Below, piece after piece: positions 33,701-44,442 of a stretch of DNA of 64,000 nucleotides; the stretch's first letter is position 1, and each line of letters opens with the position of its first letter. The stretch spans positions 2,604,001 to 2,668,000 of the forward strand of contig JAULSU010000002.1 of assembly GCA_030512335.1 (NCBI GenBank). The letters run 5' to 3'. Both the position numbers and the translations under genes were made by a program. The stretch comes from Immersiella caudata. Its lineage: Eukaryota > Ascomycota > Sordariomycetes > Sordariales > Lasiosphaeriaceae. The notes below the pieces were generated by a model that was given only the letters and a program-made list of their open reading frames with translations, had not been told where the DNA came from and ran no database searches.

Positions 33701-35006
33701 CATGATCAGCAAGGCGGCTCACTGCTTTGTCCCCCGGTTCACTGCGGGCCACGCAGGAGACGCAAATTCCAGCCTGCAGTGGGAGAGTATCGACAACCAA
33801 CTCTACCAACTCGACCCCAACACCCTCCTGCCCTTGCCGGCGCCCCCGGAGGGCGATGCATCTTTGCCCTACGACATATCAAACTTACGAAACTACTCGG
33901 TTGCCGTCAGTGGCGATGTGTTCCGATGGGTAGTGGACTACGCGCCACCAGAAGTTATGAGACGAATGCTGGTGGCCGGCAAGGTCTTTGCACGCATGTC
34001 GCCAGATGAAAAACACGAACTTGTCGAGAAGCTTCAGAGCATAGACTATTGCGCTGGATTCTGCGGCGACGGGGCGAACGATTGCGGCGCGCTCAAGGCC
34101 GCAGATGTCGGTATTTCCCTCTCGGAGGCTGAAGCGTCAGTCGCCGCACCGTTCACCTCTCGAGTCTTTGACATCACTTGCGTCCCCGAAGTGATACGGG
34201 AAGGGCGCGCCGCTCTGGTGACGAGCTTCAGCTGCTTCAAGTACATGAGTTTGTACTCAGCGATCCAGTTCACCTCTGTCACCTTCCTCTACGCTTCCGC
34301 GTCCAACTTGGGCGACTTCCAGTTTCTCTTCATCGACCTTGCACTTATCCTGCCAATCGCCGTGTTCATGAGCTGGGGCGGCCCGTTCCCAGAGCTGAGC
34401 CGCAAACGGCCAACCGCTGATCTTGTGTCACGTAAGGTGTTGACACCGTTGCTTGGCCATGTTTGCATCTGCATCGCCATTCAGACGTTGGTCTTCGTTG
34501 CGGTGCGGCAGCAACCGTGGTTTATTCCGCCAATGGTCAACCCAGAGAAGTCGAATGTCGAGAACTCGGAGAACACGGTTTTGTTCCTGACCTCTTGCTT
34601 CGAATACATCTTTGCCGGGGTCGTCCTCAACGCTGGCCGTCCCTTCCGCCAGTCGGCGTTGCAGAACTGTAAGCCTCCTTCTCCCCGAGTGTGGAAGCCC
34701 CGAGGTGCTAACACAAATACAGGGCCTTTTGTGGCGACAATCACCATTGCGTTACTCATCAACGTGTACATGATTGCGGGGCCTGCGCAGTGGCTCCAGC
34801 GACTCATGCAGCTCACTCACACTGCAGGCGATTTCAAGCTCTTCATGATGGCTCTTGGCATCGTGTATCTTGGCCTTGCCTGGATCGGCGAGAACCTCGT
34901 CTTCCAGCGACTGGCGCGGGTTATTGGTCACGCTAAGCAGACCTTGACGAAAAAGCAGAAGGTCAGAAAGCAATATAAGGTCATTCTGGAGCAGATGTTA
35001 TTCTAG
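30709..35006 (+). CDS. YPK9: P5B-type cation ATPase (Ypk9/ATP13A2 family)
   Basis: Vacuolar or lysosomal P5B ATPase; family members export polyamines from the vacuole and affect metal tolerance. Seven exons: 30709-30825, 30875-31438, 31494-31844, 31899-32033, 32083-32149, 32203-34668, 34723-35006 (1327 aa). Motifs: actuator TGESVPVSKTP, membrane motif PPALPATLT that separates P5B from P5A, phosphorylation loop DKTGTLTEEGLDI, nucleotide domain KGAPE, VTGDN, hinge GDGANDCGALKAADVGISLSEAEASVAAPF. About ten hydrophobic segments are present, including two before the actuator domain and a cluster at the C-terminus. The N-terminal 150 residues are acidic and disordered, with SIFEDVEMAHDE. The last intron (34669-34722, 54 nt, GTAAGC...GCTAAC...ACAG) has a length divisible by three and no stop, so reading through it gives a longer but probably wrong frame. 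Confidence 0.93.
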
Positions 35007-35583
35007 GGCTGTGGGTTGGATACTGTAGATGGAGTGGACACTCTTTTGTGTGCAAGCCAACATTGAAGCGAGCATGGCGTCTTCGGAAAAGAAGGGATTG
35101 AGATCTGAGGTTCATGTCAGACATCGAAATAGCTATTCGGGACTATTCCTGAATTGGAGAGTTGTACTGGGTTTTCAGTTGAGTACTTCTGCATCGGTTC
35201 CGCTTGGACCCTCGGTGCAGGTGGTTACAGATCTAACACCCGCCCTACCGATCGCTTCCCTGTACCAGGGCCGAGCCGCATCGCGGGAATGCATTCACCG
35301 CGCTTTCCGAAACACGAGGATGCCTGATGACCACTACACTTGAGCCATCTCATTTTGCTCCCCACGCCGAAACCCGGGTGGCTGAATTTAGTCTCAGTCT
35401 TTTTTGGGGGTTTTTTTTGTTTATTTCTTTCTGACATAAAACCTTATTTCCCTTGTCCGTCTCTGCCTGTTAGTCTCTCCGCTTGAAGCTGGTCACCAAT
35501 ATATTCATCCCACTGACCCCTCTCGCGAGACCGCCGTGATACCTAACTACCAACGTAGACCACCTCAAATCGCACCCATCAAA
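35007..35583. other. Intergenic YPK9 to methyltransferase
   Basis: 577 bases with the YPK9 3' flank and the promoter of the next gene; pyrimidine-rich near the latter, with a T-rich run around 35400-35420. No gene supported. Confidence 0.55.
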
Positions 35584-37091
35584 ATGACAACATCCTCCGG
35601 TAAGATCTCTTCTCCGCCACATGCCAACATGGGAAATCTAAACCGCCGGACAGACACCCTCACCGACGTTCTTGTTGACTCGGGCTACATCCCGAGCCCT
35701 ATCCTCTCGCTCGCCGCGCGCTACCAAACCCGTGCGCGTGTCGCAGAGATGCGCGCACCGCCTGATGTAGCCCTCGCGCGCAAAATGGCCTTTGTGGAGC
35801 AGCTACAGGGTATGAGCATCGCGGTGGAGACTGGGGCGGCGAACAAGCAGCATTATGAGGTGAGCGTGGGTGTGTTGGAAGCGGCGTTGGGACCGAGGAT
35901 GAAGTATTCTTGTTGTTTGTATGACAAGGGGGATGAGACGCTGGAGGAGGCGGGTAAGTGGGATTTGGAGCGATTTTCTTCCCCTTTTGTCTCTCTTTCA
36001 GTTGTCTCGGGGGAAAAACTCTCTCGGGGCTCCCGAGACAATGGAGAATTTCCCAAAAAGGAGATAATAAGCTGATATTTGCCGTAGAGGAGAAGATGTT
36101 AGGGAGCTATGTGGACAAGGCCGAGTTGAGGGATGGGATGAGGATTTTGGATCTTGGGTAGGCTGTTCTTCATTTTCTTTCATTTTCTCTTTTTCGCTGC
36201 AAAGCCATTGGGCTTGTTCGGGATGTAATGGGCTGCTCGCCGGGCGGGTAGAGGTTGTGCTGACTGGGCTACTAGGTGTGGATGGGGATCAGGGGCGCTT
36301 TACTACGCTGAGAAGCTGCCTGGGGCGAAGGTGGTTGCTTTTTCGAATTCGAAGAAGCAAAAGGCGTTTATTGATGAGCAGGCTGTGAAGAAAGGGTTGA
36401 AGAACCTCGAGGTGATCACTGGGGATGTCGCGACCTATGAGTTTGAGCCTGAGAGCTTTGATCGGGTGGTTTCTATCGAGGTCAGCTCTCCCTTCCTTTC
36501 CTGGGTTGATCATAAGCTGACACGCAGGCCTCAAGATGTTTGAGCACATGAAGAATTACCGAGCCCTCATGGCCAAGGTGGCGAGAGCTTTGCACCCTGG
36601 GGGCAAGCTCTTCGTTCACATCTTTGCTCACAAAGATGCACCATATCACTTTGAGGAGGGGTGGATGACGACCCATTTCTTCACAGGAGGGACAATGCCA
36701 TCATCCGATCTCATGCTTTACTTTCAAGACGACCTGCGAATCCAGAAGCATTGGTGGCTGAGCGGTATTCATTATTCGAAAACAAATAGGGTGAGTGAAA
36801 CCTGTGACCCGACAAGGGTGTTGACACGTCCCAATTAGGTGAAGACTTTTCTGATGAGCCCCTTTCTGACTGCCACAGGACTGGCTGAAAAACTTCAACG
36901 CGAACAGGAAGAAAACCTGGCCGCATCTGGTAGAGAATTACGGGGAGCAGAACGCGAGCACGTGGTTCAACCGCTGGCAGCTCTTCTACCTCGCCTTAGT
37001 CGAGTTCTTCGCATACAACAAGGGAGAGATATTTGGTGTAGCCCACTATTTATTTGAGAAGCCGGTGGAGAAGCGGCCCGCGTCGCCGTAG
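35584..37091 (+). CDS. SAM-dependent methyltransferase, cyclopropane-fatty-acid synthase / coclaurine N-methyltransferase-like
   Basis: Class I methyltransferase of the CFA-synthase superfamily, short form (about 365 aa) closer in layout to plant coclaurine N-methyltransferase-like proteins than to bacterial CFA synthase. Five exons: 35584-35953, 36088-36157, 36276-36480, 36536-36790, 36879-37091. The helical N-terminal part ends in KQHYEV, then KYSCCLYDKGDETLEEAE, SAM motif I ILDLGCGWGSGALY, VVAFSNSKKQKAFIDEQ, motif II FDRVVSIEMFEHMKNY, then HIFAHKDAPYHF, and the C-terminal WLKNFNANRKKTWP region with NASTWFNRWQLFYLALVEFFAYNKGEIFG. Intron joins at DLG-CGWGSG and SIE-MFEHMKN restore the family motifs. 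The substrate (lipid alkene or amine) cannot be told from sequence. ATG 35629 is a possible later start. Convergent with the tiny complex I gene. Confidence 0.85.
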
Positions 37092-37247
37092 ACAGGCACA
37101 CTGGGGCTTCGTCGGACTGGGGCATACGATGGTTGGGTTCAGGTTTCGTTTGATGTTGAGCACAGTTCCTGTGCAGCTCTAGCCGTCGTAAATAACATGG
37201 ACTCCATATGTACAACGTTCCGTTCCAAAGGCATGTTCTCGTCCCCT

Positions 37248-37516
37248 TCAGTGATCCCAGGGGTGTTTCCGACCGATGAGGACAGGCCCTATAACCGAAG
37301 GTCAGTATGGATGGCTCGAGGGGGGGAGAGGAATTCGCGAGGCGCACCGTCTTTCTTCGCCCGGTACATCAGCTGCGACGCGGTCAGAAACTAGTCAATT
37401 TAATACGGAATTGGCAACAGCAGCCATGGAGAGCATACCCAGAACCACATGCTGGCACCGAGACCGGTACCCAGATACCGGTAGATTTTGGGAACGTGAG
37501 GTTGAAGACCGGCCAT
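37248..37516 (-). CDS. Small complex I subunit, NDUFB2 (AGGG)-like, 47 aa
   Basis: Tiny three-exon gene that no single long frame reveals. Exons: 37439-37516 (26 codons), 37348-37372 (25 nt), 37248-37288. Donors are GTATGC and GTGCGC, acceptors CGCAG and TTATAG, and a TACTGAC branch point lies before exon 3. Spliced, it reads MAGLQPHVPKIYRYLGTG, then a hydrophobic LGASMWFWLMYRAKKDG membrane segment, then GPVLIGRKHPWDH and stop. A single membrane helix with the MWFW...RxxxDG pattern and a terminal HPW resembles the beta-subcomplex accessory subunit NDUFB2 of mitochondrial NADH:ubiquinone oxidoreductase. The splice phases fit exactly. It is divergent from BUR1 (564 bases apart). The gene is well supported by splice logic; the identity is from memory of the fungal family. 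Confidence 0.78.
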
Positions 37517-38080
37517 TGCGTCTGTTCCTGTCGCGGAAATTGTCAGTCGTCGCTGGATCCAGGAGCACCGTAAGCAATTGAGAGACTGACCCTCACACTT
37601 TGTGGCTGGTGACAATTGGCAGGGAGCTGATTCAATTTGGGAGACGTAGTCGGAGCGGCGATTTGCGGGACGTGATGCTCCTGTCATGACTTGGAGGTGG
37701 AGGTTGGAGCTTGGACCCCAATTTTTGAAGCCTAACAATTCAGGCATCTACAGTACTGCTAGTAGTGACCTGTGCACTGCGAGATCCATCTTCAAAGTAC
37801 CTTTCCGGTTCCCTGACATCAAACGCGCTCGCATCGCCGACTCTCTGGGTCTATTCATCGATTTAGTGCTATTGGACGCTTCGAATAGCGATAACACAAC
37901 AGCAAAGCGCCGGCCATGCTGCCACACAGCTGAGGAGCGCGCGCCTCTTCTATCCTCCGACAAAGTCTTGCTATTACACTTTTTCTGCTGGCAGGCAGAC
38001 TTCAATACGATTGCTGGTTTCCTTTCTTCTTTTCCTTAACAAGCAACCCAACCCACGATCGCAAAACTCGAGCAAGCAAC
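37517..38080. promoter_or_regulatory. Divergent promoter region, complex I subunit / BUR1
   Basis: 564 bases separate the two start codons. No coding sequence supported. Both genes are expected to be constitutively expressed; no specific site is claimed. Confidence 0.5.
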
Positions 38081-39933
38081 ATGAGCGGTGGCGAACTTCG
38101 AGAAGGAGCGAGGGCTCCTTCTCCCCGATCCTTTGCGATAGCCCACCAGCGACCAAAGCAGAGCTTTGTCGGGTGCTCCAGGATCACAGATTATGAGATT
38201 CTGAACAAGCTTGGCGAGGGAACCTTTGGGTACGGCCTTGGCTTCCAATGCTGTATATGATGCGATATAACGTCTAACGCCCTGGCTCGACAGCGAAGTT
38301 CACCGTGCGAGGTCCAAGAGGACTGGTGGAATGGTCGCGTTGAAGAAGATCATCATGCACAACGAGAAGGATGGCGTCAGTGTTTTCATTCTCGATCTTT
38401 CTTTGAACAAAGTTGCCTGACTTCTCTAGTTTCCCATTACAGCACTCCGAGAGATCAAACTGCTGAAGCTTCTTTCCCACAAGAATGTGTTGCGTCTAGA
38501 GGACATGGCTGTCGAGCACCCCCCAAGGACTAGCAAGTGCCCCGACTTGCGAGCCCCGATACAAACCCCCCCTAACTATTTTGCAGACGACAAGCGGAAA
38601 AGACCTATCATGTATATGGTCACACCATACATGGATCACGACTTGTCAGGAATGCTCGACAACCCGTCCATCAAGATCTCGGTCCCTCAGATAAAGTGCT
38701 ACATGTTGCAGCTGTTGGAGGGGCTCAAATACCTGCACGCCAACCGCATCCTTCACAGAGACATGAAAGCTGCGAATCTTTTGATCAATAACCAGGGTAT
38801 TCTTCAGATCGCTGACTTTGGCTTGGCGAGGCATTACGACGGGGACACCCCGCAGCCTGGTCGAGGTGGTGGCGAGGCGAAACGAGAATACACCAGTCTG
38901 GTGGTTACGAGGTGGTACAGGCCTCCTGAGTTGTTGATGCATCTGAAACGGTACACGACAGCCATTGACATGTGGGGAGTTGGGTGAGTTGCTCTGGGAC
39001 CTGGTTGCTGGTCTCATCTAACATAAATATAGATGTGTGTTTGGAGAAATGCTCGTTGGCAAGCCTATTCTTGCTGGAGAAAGCGATCAGCATCAGCTTG
39101 AGATCATATTTGACATTTGCGGGACACCAACAGAAGAAACAATGCCTGGCTGGCGCTCGTTGCCAGGGGCGGAGGGCCTCAACCCAAGAGCAAAGCAAGG
39201 GAATTTGGCGGCGAGGTTCAAAGACCATGGGCATGGAGCGGTCTCATTGCTGAAAGAGCTTCTCAAGCTCGATTGGAAGTCCCGGGTCAACGCCATTGAC
39301 GCTCTGCAACACCCGTACTTCAAGAACTCACCACTACCTGCCAACCCCGGCGACCTTCCGAAATTTGAAGAGAGTCACGAGTTTGACCGGAGGAAGTTTC
39401 ATGATCGGAGGAACGCTTTGCCACCAGCCCCTAAGGGTGGAACGGTTGGCCGAGGCCCGCAAGACAACGCCAGTAATTCTAGTTTCAACAACGGCGACGG
39501 CTATGGAAGAAACGGCGTTAACGGTGGTCGATACCCACGCAACCAGCCTCCTCCGGGAGATGAGCGAAACTCTACTTGGCATAGAAACCGAGGACTACCC
39601 CCACGACCCCCGCCAATTGATCACGCAAACGGCAGGGACCCTGTTAGCGACCACCCGGACAGCTACCGTGATAGAGAACGTAGCGGGCCTCCCAGGAGCC
39701 GCGGAGGGGGCGCTGGCCGCTCAGATGTGGATACTTATATTCCCAGCTACGAACGGGACCCCCCGCGCAGAGATGATCGACGTCGCCGAGACGATTGGGA
39801 CGACAGGAGACTAGAGTGGGACAGAAGACGGGTTCCCGACTACGAGGAACGGGCGCGAAATAGCAGGACAAGGAGCAGAAGCCGTTCACCTCTCCGCGAT
39901 CGTGATAGAGATCGCGACGGGTATCGCAGATAA
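38081..39933 (+). CDS. BUR1: CDK9-type kinase Bur1 (transcription elongation)
   Basis: Cyclin-dependent kinase that with Bur2 phosphorylates Spt5 and the RNA polymerase II C-terminal domain in the nucleus. Five exons: 38081-38229, 38294-38375, 38430-38532, 38587-38983, 39033-39933 (543 aa). Motifs: ITDYEILNKLGEGTFGEVH, catalytic Lys in VALKKI, cyclin-binding helix FPITALREIK (PITALRE), HRDMKAANLL, DFGLARHYDGD, T-loop SLVVTRWYRPPELL, and the long Arg/Asp/Ser-rich tail after about residue 350. The intron at 38533-38586 uses a GC donor (A|GCAAGT) with CTAAC branch and TTTTGCAG acceptor; it is 54 nt without a stop, so the frame also reads through. Splicing it gives PRTNDKRKRPIMYMV, the family sequence, whereas read-through inserts 18 unrelated residues. 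Confidence 0.93.
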
Positions 39934-40551
39934 AGGAATGAGCGAAGAGGCACCGATATCCTGGACGGTTGATGAGTCATTGGTTGCGGGAGTAATAAAA
40001 GGGAGGGAGTTGGCTTGCGAGGATGATGAAACGGGAGCGCCGCTCATTCGCCACCCGAACAGCCGTATTTTCACTACTGCGGGTCCCGAGTTGGCCGTTT
40101 TCAACCCGTTGCCGATTCGACAAAGATGCGAGAGCCTGGCTGACTGTTTGATACTGCCACATGGGGGAGATGATGCCGTGGTTGTGTCCTGGGGTGTCAT
40201 TATCCGTGGGAACATAGAACTGGCTAGGCACCAATGCCTAGCAGTGGCCGGATTGAGGGCACTGTAGTTGGTGGGGGGTTCGACCCGGAAACCGGAGCGA
40301 TGTCTAGCTGGGCCTCGTGTATCACAATGGGCTTGCTACTAGCTGAAGCGGCGTCTAGGGGTTGGCGCTGGATTCCAGACATTTGAGATACCTACCTCCA
40401 TCGCGAAACGAGACGCGAAAGAAGAGGGTGTATATTCTACCATCAGTATCATGAAATTACAACATTGAATGAATCGCTAATGCCTTGTCCTATGGGAAAC
40501 AAGAAATCTTAGAGCTCGCTGACGTGTTCAATAGCAGGACCGCTAACCGGG
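39934..40551. other. Intergenic between convergent genes
   Basis: 618 bases holding the 3' flanks of BUR1 (+) and the small membrane-protein gene (-). No gene or repeat supported. Confidence 0.55.
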
Positions 40552-41196
40552 CTAAGACGACGAGTCCTCCACCTCTTCGTGAATAGTCTGTCTGAGGAGT
40601 GAGCTTAAATTGACCGTTTGGGGCTTCCCTGTGCCTGCTCTGTGATGGTAGGGGGGGAGGGGGTCCTCCTCCGTCCAGCTGAAGTCAGAGCCGGCTGAGC
40701 TTCGAGTTTCGATGGACGAACGGCTCTCCGACGGTTTTTCGTCCTCGTCGGACCTCATGGCATCGAATAGGCTGTTGATAACATGGATGGAAAGGCGGGC
40801 AGAGATGCCGCAGAAGGCGCCGATAATTACTGCTACGCCGAGCTGTAGATGTAATCAGACGAGTGAGCGAGGGGGAGCACTTCCAATGACATACGCATAG
40901 TAGGAGGCTCTGACGTTTAGTTAGCTAAGAGTGCTTGTGTGAGACGTAAAGTGAAGTCTCACCTCGAACTCCTCGAGAAACCACGCTAAGATTCCCCTAA
41001 AGATCTCCCACGCCCGAGATGTCGAATATATGAACGGGTACATGATCCACGACACAACCGTGATGAGCACCTTGAATGGCGAGAGACATATTGCGTATAG
41101 CCAGGATATCAGGGTGCCGATGGAGTTCCATATGGCTAGGAAAGCTCTGCCTATGATCCGGATCATGCCGGATGCCACTGCCGTGGCTGTGGACAT
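40552..41196 (-). CDS. Small multi-pass membrane protein, function unknown (15-nt microexon)
   Basis: Predicted 179-residue protein. Exons: 40963-41196, 40895-40909 (15 nt) and 40552-40842. All joins are phase 0, with donors GTGAGA and GTATGT and acceptors GTCAG and ACAG. Hydrophobic stretches: AFLAIWNSIGTLISWLYAICL, FKVLITVVSWIMYPFIY, and SLLLCLGVAVIIGAFCGISARL, the last created only if the microexon (SLLLC) is included. The C-terminal 90 residues are Ser/Glu-rich and probably cytosolic. I do not recognise a named family; it resembles conserved fungal proteins of unknown function. Divergent from POP8. Without the microexon the frame is kept, so an isoform lacking five membrane residues is possible. 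Confidence 0.7.
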
Positions 41197-41883
41197 CTTT
41201 GCGGGTTGTGAGGCCGGTTCCTTGGGTGTTGCAAAGGCTAAGGAGAGATTCGTGTTGTTTCCAGTTGAGAGCTGGTCGTGTTGTCCTGTAAAGTAGGCAT
41301 GCGCAAGTATATCAATTGAAAAATGTGCAGATGTGATATGAGGCAGATTCTCGTGCAGGTATGATACTGGGTTTGCTCCGGGAGTGGAATGGAAGTTCAA
41401 CCTCTCGTGCTTGTGTTATTGACTTGGAACTTGGAAGGCGCAGCCGAGGGTGCATCGCTTTAGGGGCTAAACACCCTCCATTGCTTGCAATCACAGGAGT
41501 CGTATAAGATCCGACTCCCTGGAAACTCAATTTCTACCCGCTGGAACCACGTGCGTTTGGCAGGCAAAAATATATGCAGCCCGCATTGTCCTCGGTACTT
41601 GCATGTCGATGGCGGTTTTACAGGCGGGTACACTATCCACTCACTGCTGATCATCCTCCCCGGTAGCACCCAAGTTCCTTCAAGGGAGATGCTATGAGAG
41701 GTTGTCGAGATTCCCTTCGACTTTCTTATCCTTACCCTGACTCATAATCTAATCCGAACGTCGGTCCACGTATGGCCAACTCGCCGAAGCAGAAAACTCT
41801 TCGCTCAATAACATCATCCAATTGGACTCGACAGCCTTCAACCCCAATCTCTTTCACCTCACCTCCAATTCAAAGATACCACT
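41197..41883. promoter_or_regulatory. Divergent intergenic region, membrane protein / POP8
   Basis: 687 bases between start codons. An ATG-led frame at 41772-42158 overlaps the POP8 5' end in another frame and could act as an upstream ORF if transcribed, but has no protein resemblance. No other feature seen. Confidence 0.45.
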
Positions 41884-42306
41884 ATGGCCATGGAAACAGT
41901 CAATCCCCCAAAAGCCCGCGATCTTGCAACCCTCACCATAAAATCCCCACCTTTCGCTTACGCCCATCTCACAAGCACAACCTCATCACCAGCTGGGGGC
42001 TCCTCCATGGCGCTCGACAACCCCCTCGACGCCCTTACCGTCCGCTCTTACTGCACCTCTGCCCTGCAACAATTCCTAGGAGCCACTGGTGCGGCCATTT
42101 CAGTGGACATTCTCGCTGTGAGAGACGAAAACGTCTGGGTTCGGGTACCACGGCCTGACCTAGCTGCGTTTTCTGCAGCGTTGACAGCGTATAGCGGTCT
42201 ACCACGCGGCGGGGGAGTTACGACAGTGTTGCGGTTGCAGGCGTGCGGGGACTGGTTAGGGAGCCTGCTTGGGAGGGCGGAACAAGCAGAGTTGTGGGCT
42301 TCTTGA
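41884..42306 (+). CDS. POP8: RNase P/MRP protein subunit Pop8-like
   Basis: Single-exon 140-residue protein. RNase P processes pre-tRNA 5' ends and RNase MRP cuts pre-rRNA; Pop8 pairs with a Pop5-like partner in both particles. Family-like features: FAYAHLTST near the start, LDALTVRSYCTSALQQFLGATGAAISVDILAVRDENVWVRV, DLAAFSAALTAYSGL, and LRLQACGDWLGSLL at the C-terminus, which together suggest the small alpha/beta fold of the Pop5/Rpp14 group. The start is the first ATG of the frame. Assignment rests on resemblance to annotated fungal Pop8, a fast-evolving family, so the gene is surer than the name. Confidence 0.72.
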   Translation: MAMETVNPPKARDLATLTIKSPPFAYAHLTSTTSSPAGGSSMALDNPLDALTVRSYCTSALQQFLGATGAAISVDILAVRDENVWVRVPRPDLAAFSAALTAYSGLPRGGGVTTVLRLQACGDWLGSLLGRAEQAELWAS

Positions 42307-42629
42307 GCCCAACGGCTCGACGTCATTGGTAGAGTGAGAGGTTCACCATGAGAGAACGACGAGGGGTGACAAGATGAGGTAGCGAACCTCGTTTTGTGGT
42401 AATTTATCCAGCGTGGGCAAAGATATCGCATATATCCCAACTTTGCCGACCGCAGAGGAGAGAGTGGTATCGAGCCAAACAGCCATGCCCCCGCTAAATC
42501 ATTCATCCAACCCAAAAAGCAACGCTATGCCCATGGTGCAACCGCCCAGAGAATGCAGGTTACTCTAGATCTACTGCGCTACCAGTGCCCTATTGTGGTC
42601 TCCAAGCCCGGGTATTTGCCAGCTCAACC
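42307..42629. other. Intergenic between convergent POP8 and PPT1
   Basis: 323 bases of 3' flank for both genes. Nothing else recognised. Confidence 0.6.
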
Positions 42630-44442
42630 CTACATGAGAGAGGACATGACGGAGTTTTGGGCATAAGCCTATGGTGTGTTAGGAAGCGTTCTGAAGGAGA
42701 GGTTGGGATATTTGCTGTGAAAATGGGGCTACATACCATTGGTCGAATGGCAGGATGAGGAACAGCCTCAAACTTGGTGAACTTGAGCTTGTAGTCGGAG
42801 CGGATGTTGATGAATGCGCCCTTGTTCTCGGTCATGTCGCAGTACTTGGGGGCAGAAAAGACTAGGTCGTCTCAGTTAATAGCTCGAAGGTTGAGTGCGG
42901 CTGAAGTCTTACCCGTGATGCACTTTCCGTCGTGCTCCTCCTCATAGCCTTCCATACGAACTTCATGACTGCGAATGACCGCTTCCAAGCCATTCTTCTC
43001 GCAGAATCTCTTTGTGACGTCAGGACCAAACTGCATGCCCACACCACGCTTGCTGGGGCCGCGTCCTGGCTCGGGCTGAGGGTCGGTCCAGAGCATCTCC
43101 ATCATCAACCCAGCTTGGCCTGGTTGGCGCTGACTATGTCTGTTGAGTTTCCTGATATCATCGAGAGTAACATTGTCATCTGAAAATAGACCACCGTGAA
43201 GCACGAAGAACTTCTTGCCGATCAGCGTAGCCAAGGGCAGCGCTGAGAAGCTTTCTGAGAAGAGCTTGAACGTCCTAGAAGATGTCAGCAGTGAAATCAA
43301 GAGACGCACAGGTGGGTGACAAACCGCTCGTTATATTTGGCCTTGCACTCGCCCTCAAAGCCGTACGCCCGGTTCATATCATCGGTTTCATGGTTCCCGC
43401 GGTTAATGAAGAAGTTGTTTGGCCTCAACCACTTGTTGGCGTAGAGCAGGAGGGCGATTTCAGTCGACCACGAGCCTCTGTCTACGAAGTCACCGTTAAA
43501 CAGGTACCACTGCTCGTCGCTTGGTTTCCCATTTATCCGGAAGAGCTCCATCAGGTCGAAATATTGTCCTGTTCCAGCTGTGAGCATAAAGTAGCGGTGC
43601 AAAGTGAGAGGAAACCAACCGTGGGTGTCTCCGCAGACTGTCAGCTGGACATTGTCTGGGATGTCGACCTCAACCATTGTTGGCTCATTGTAGACGATGT
43701 TCTTCACTGCGACAACGATCTGGTAGACATATTTCTTGTGGATCGTCTTCCCGTTCTTGAAGCGTTCTGTCATGTCGTCGATGAACTCTTGTGTCATCTC
43801 GCTCCCTAGTCGTACGCCGTCATATGCAGGCTCCACAGCCATGGACTCGATATCGAGGCCATCTGCAGCCGAGGGCTCGTCGCCGACCTCAATGGCAGCA
43901 AAGAAGGCGAGCTGGCGCACAACCTTCTCACACTCGACAAGCTTTAGTTTTGCATCCTTGTTTCCAGGATCGATTTTGACACATATTTTGAAGTCTTTAA
44001 CGGCATCCTTTGGTCGCAGAATGGCGGCATATGCAGTTGCGCGGCGGTAATAGGCCTAATATGCTCACCGACCTCTCGTTAGCCACCAAAGGTTCCATCT
44101 CAGTCGGGTTGCAGTCCAAAGGGACGGGACGCACCTTTCCCCATGATGGCTTGAGCTCGATTGCCTTCGTGGCATCCCTTATGGCGTATCCATACGCCTC
44201 TGTCTTGGTATGCGCCTGTGCAAAACGGCACCCGGTCAGTCACGCGATCAGTGAGGGGCGTAGGCGCCTAGGGGGCGGCGCGGGGTACCAACAGCAGCCC
44301 GGTTCGCCCAGTATGTTGGCTCTGTATCGTCGAGTTCGATTGCCTTGGTATAGAACTCGATCGCTCTGTTCCAGTCGTGAGCGGCGAACGCCTTGTTGCC
44401 ATCGGTCTTGAAGGCCGCAGCCTGCTCCGCTGGTGTTGCCAT
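42630..44442 (-). CDS. PPT1: Serine/threonine protein phosphatase 5 (TPR + PPP catalytic domain)
   Basis: Hsp90-associated phosphatase; the N-terminal TPRs bind the Hsp90 tail, and in yeast Ppt1 dephosphorylates Hsp90. About eight exons. TPR region: AAAFKTDGNKAFAAHDWNRAIEFYTKAIELD, EAYGYAIRDATKAIELKPSWGKAYYRRATAYA. Linker QLAFFAAIEV and KKYVYQIVVAVKNI. Catalytic motifs: GDTHGQYFDLMELF, NGDFVDRGSWSTEI, RGNHETDDMNRAYGFEGE, VLHGGLF, then SHEVRMEGYEEEHDGKC and SAPKYCDMTENKGAFI, giving all PPP metal ligands and the PP5-type SHEVR. It ends AYAQNSVMSSLM. I start at ATG 44440-44442 (MATPAEQAAAFK); an in-frame ATG at 44475 would add eleven residues. Confidence 0.94.

Noticed and set aside
38535..38586. 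GT-AG version of the BUR1 intron (GTGCCC donor)
   Set aside because: Removal shifts the kinase frame; the GC donor two bases upstream restores the family sequence.
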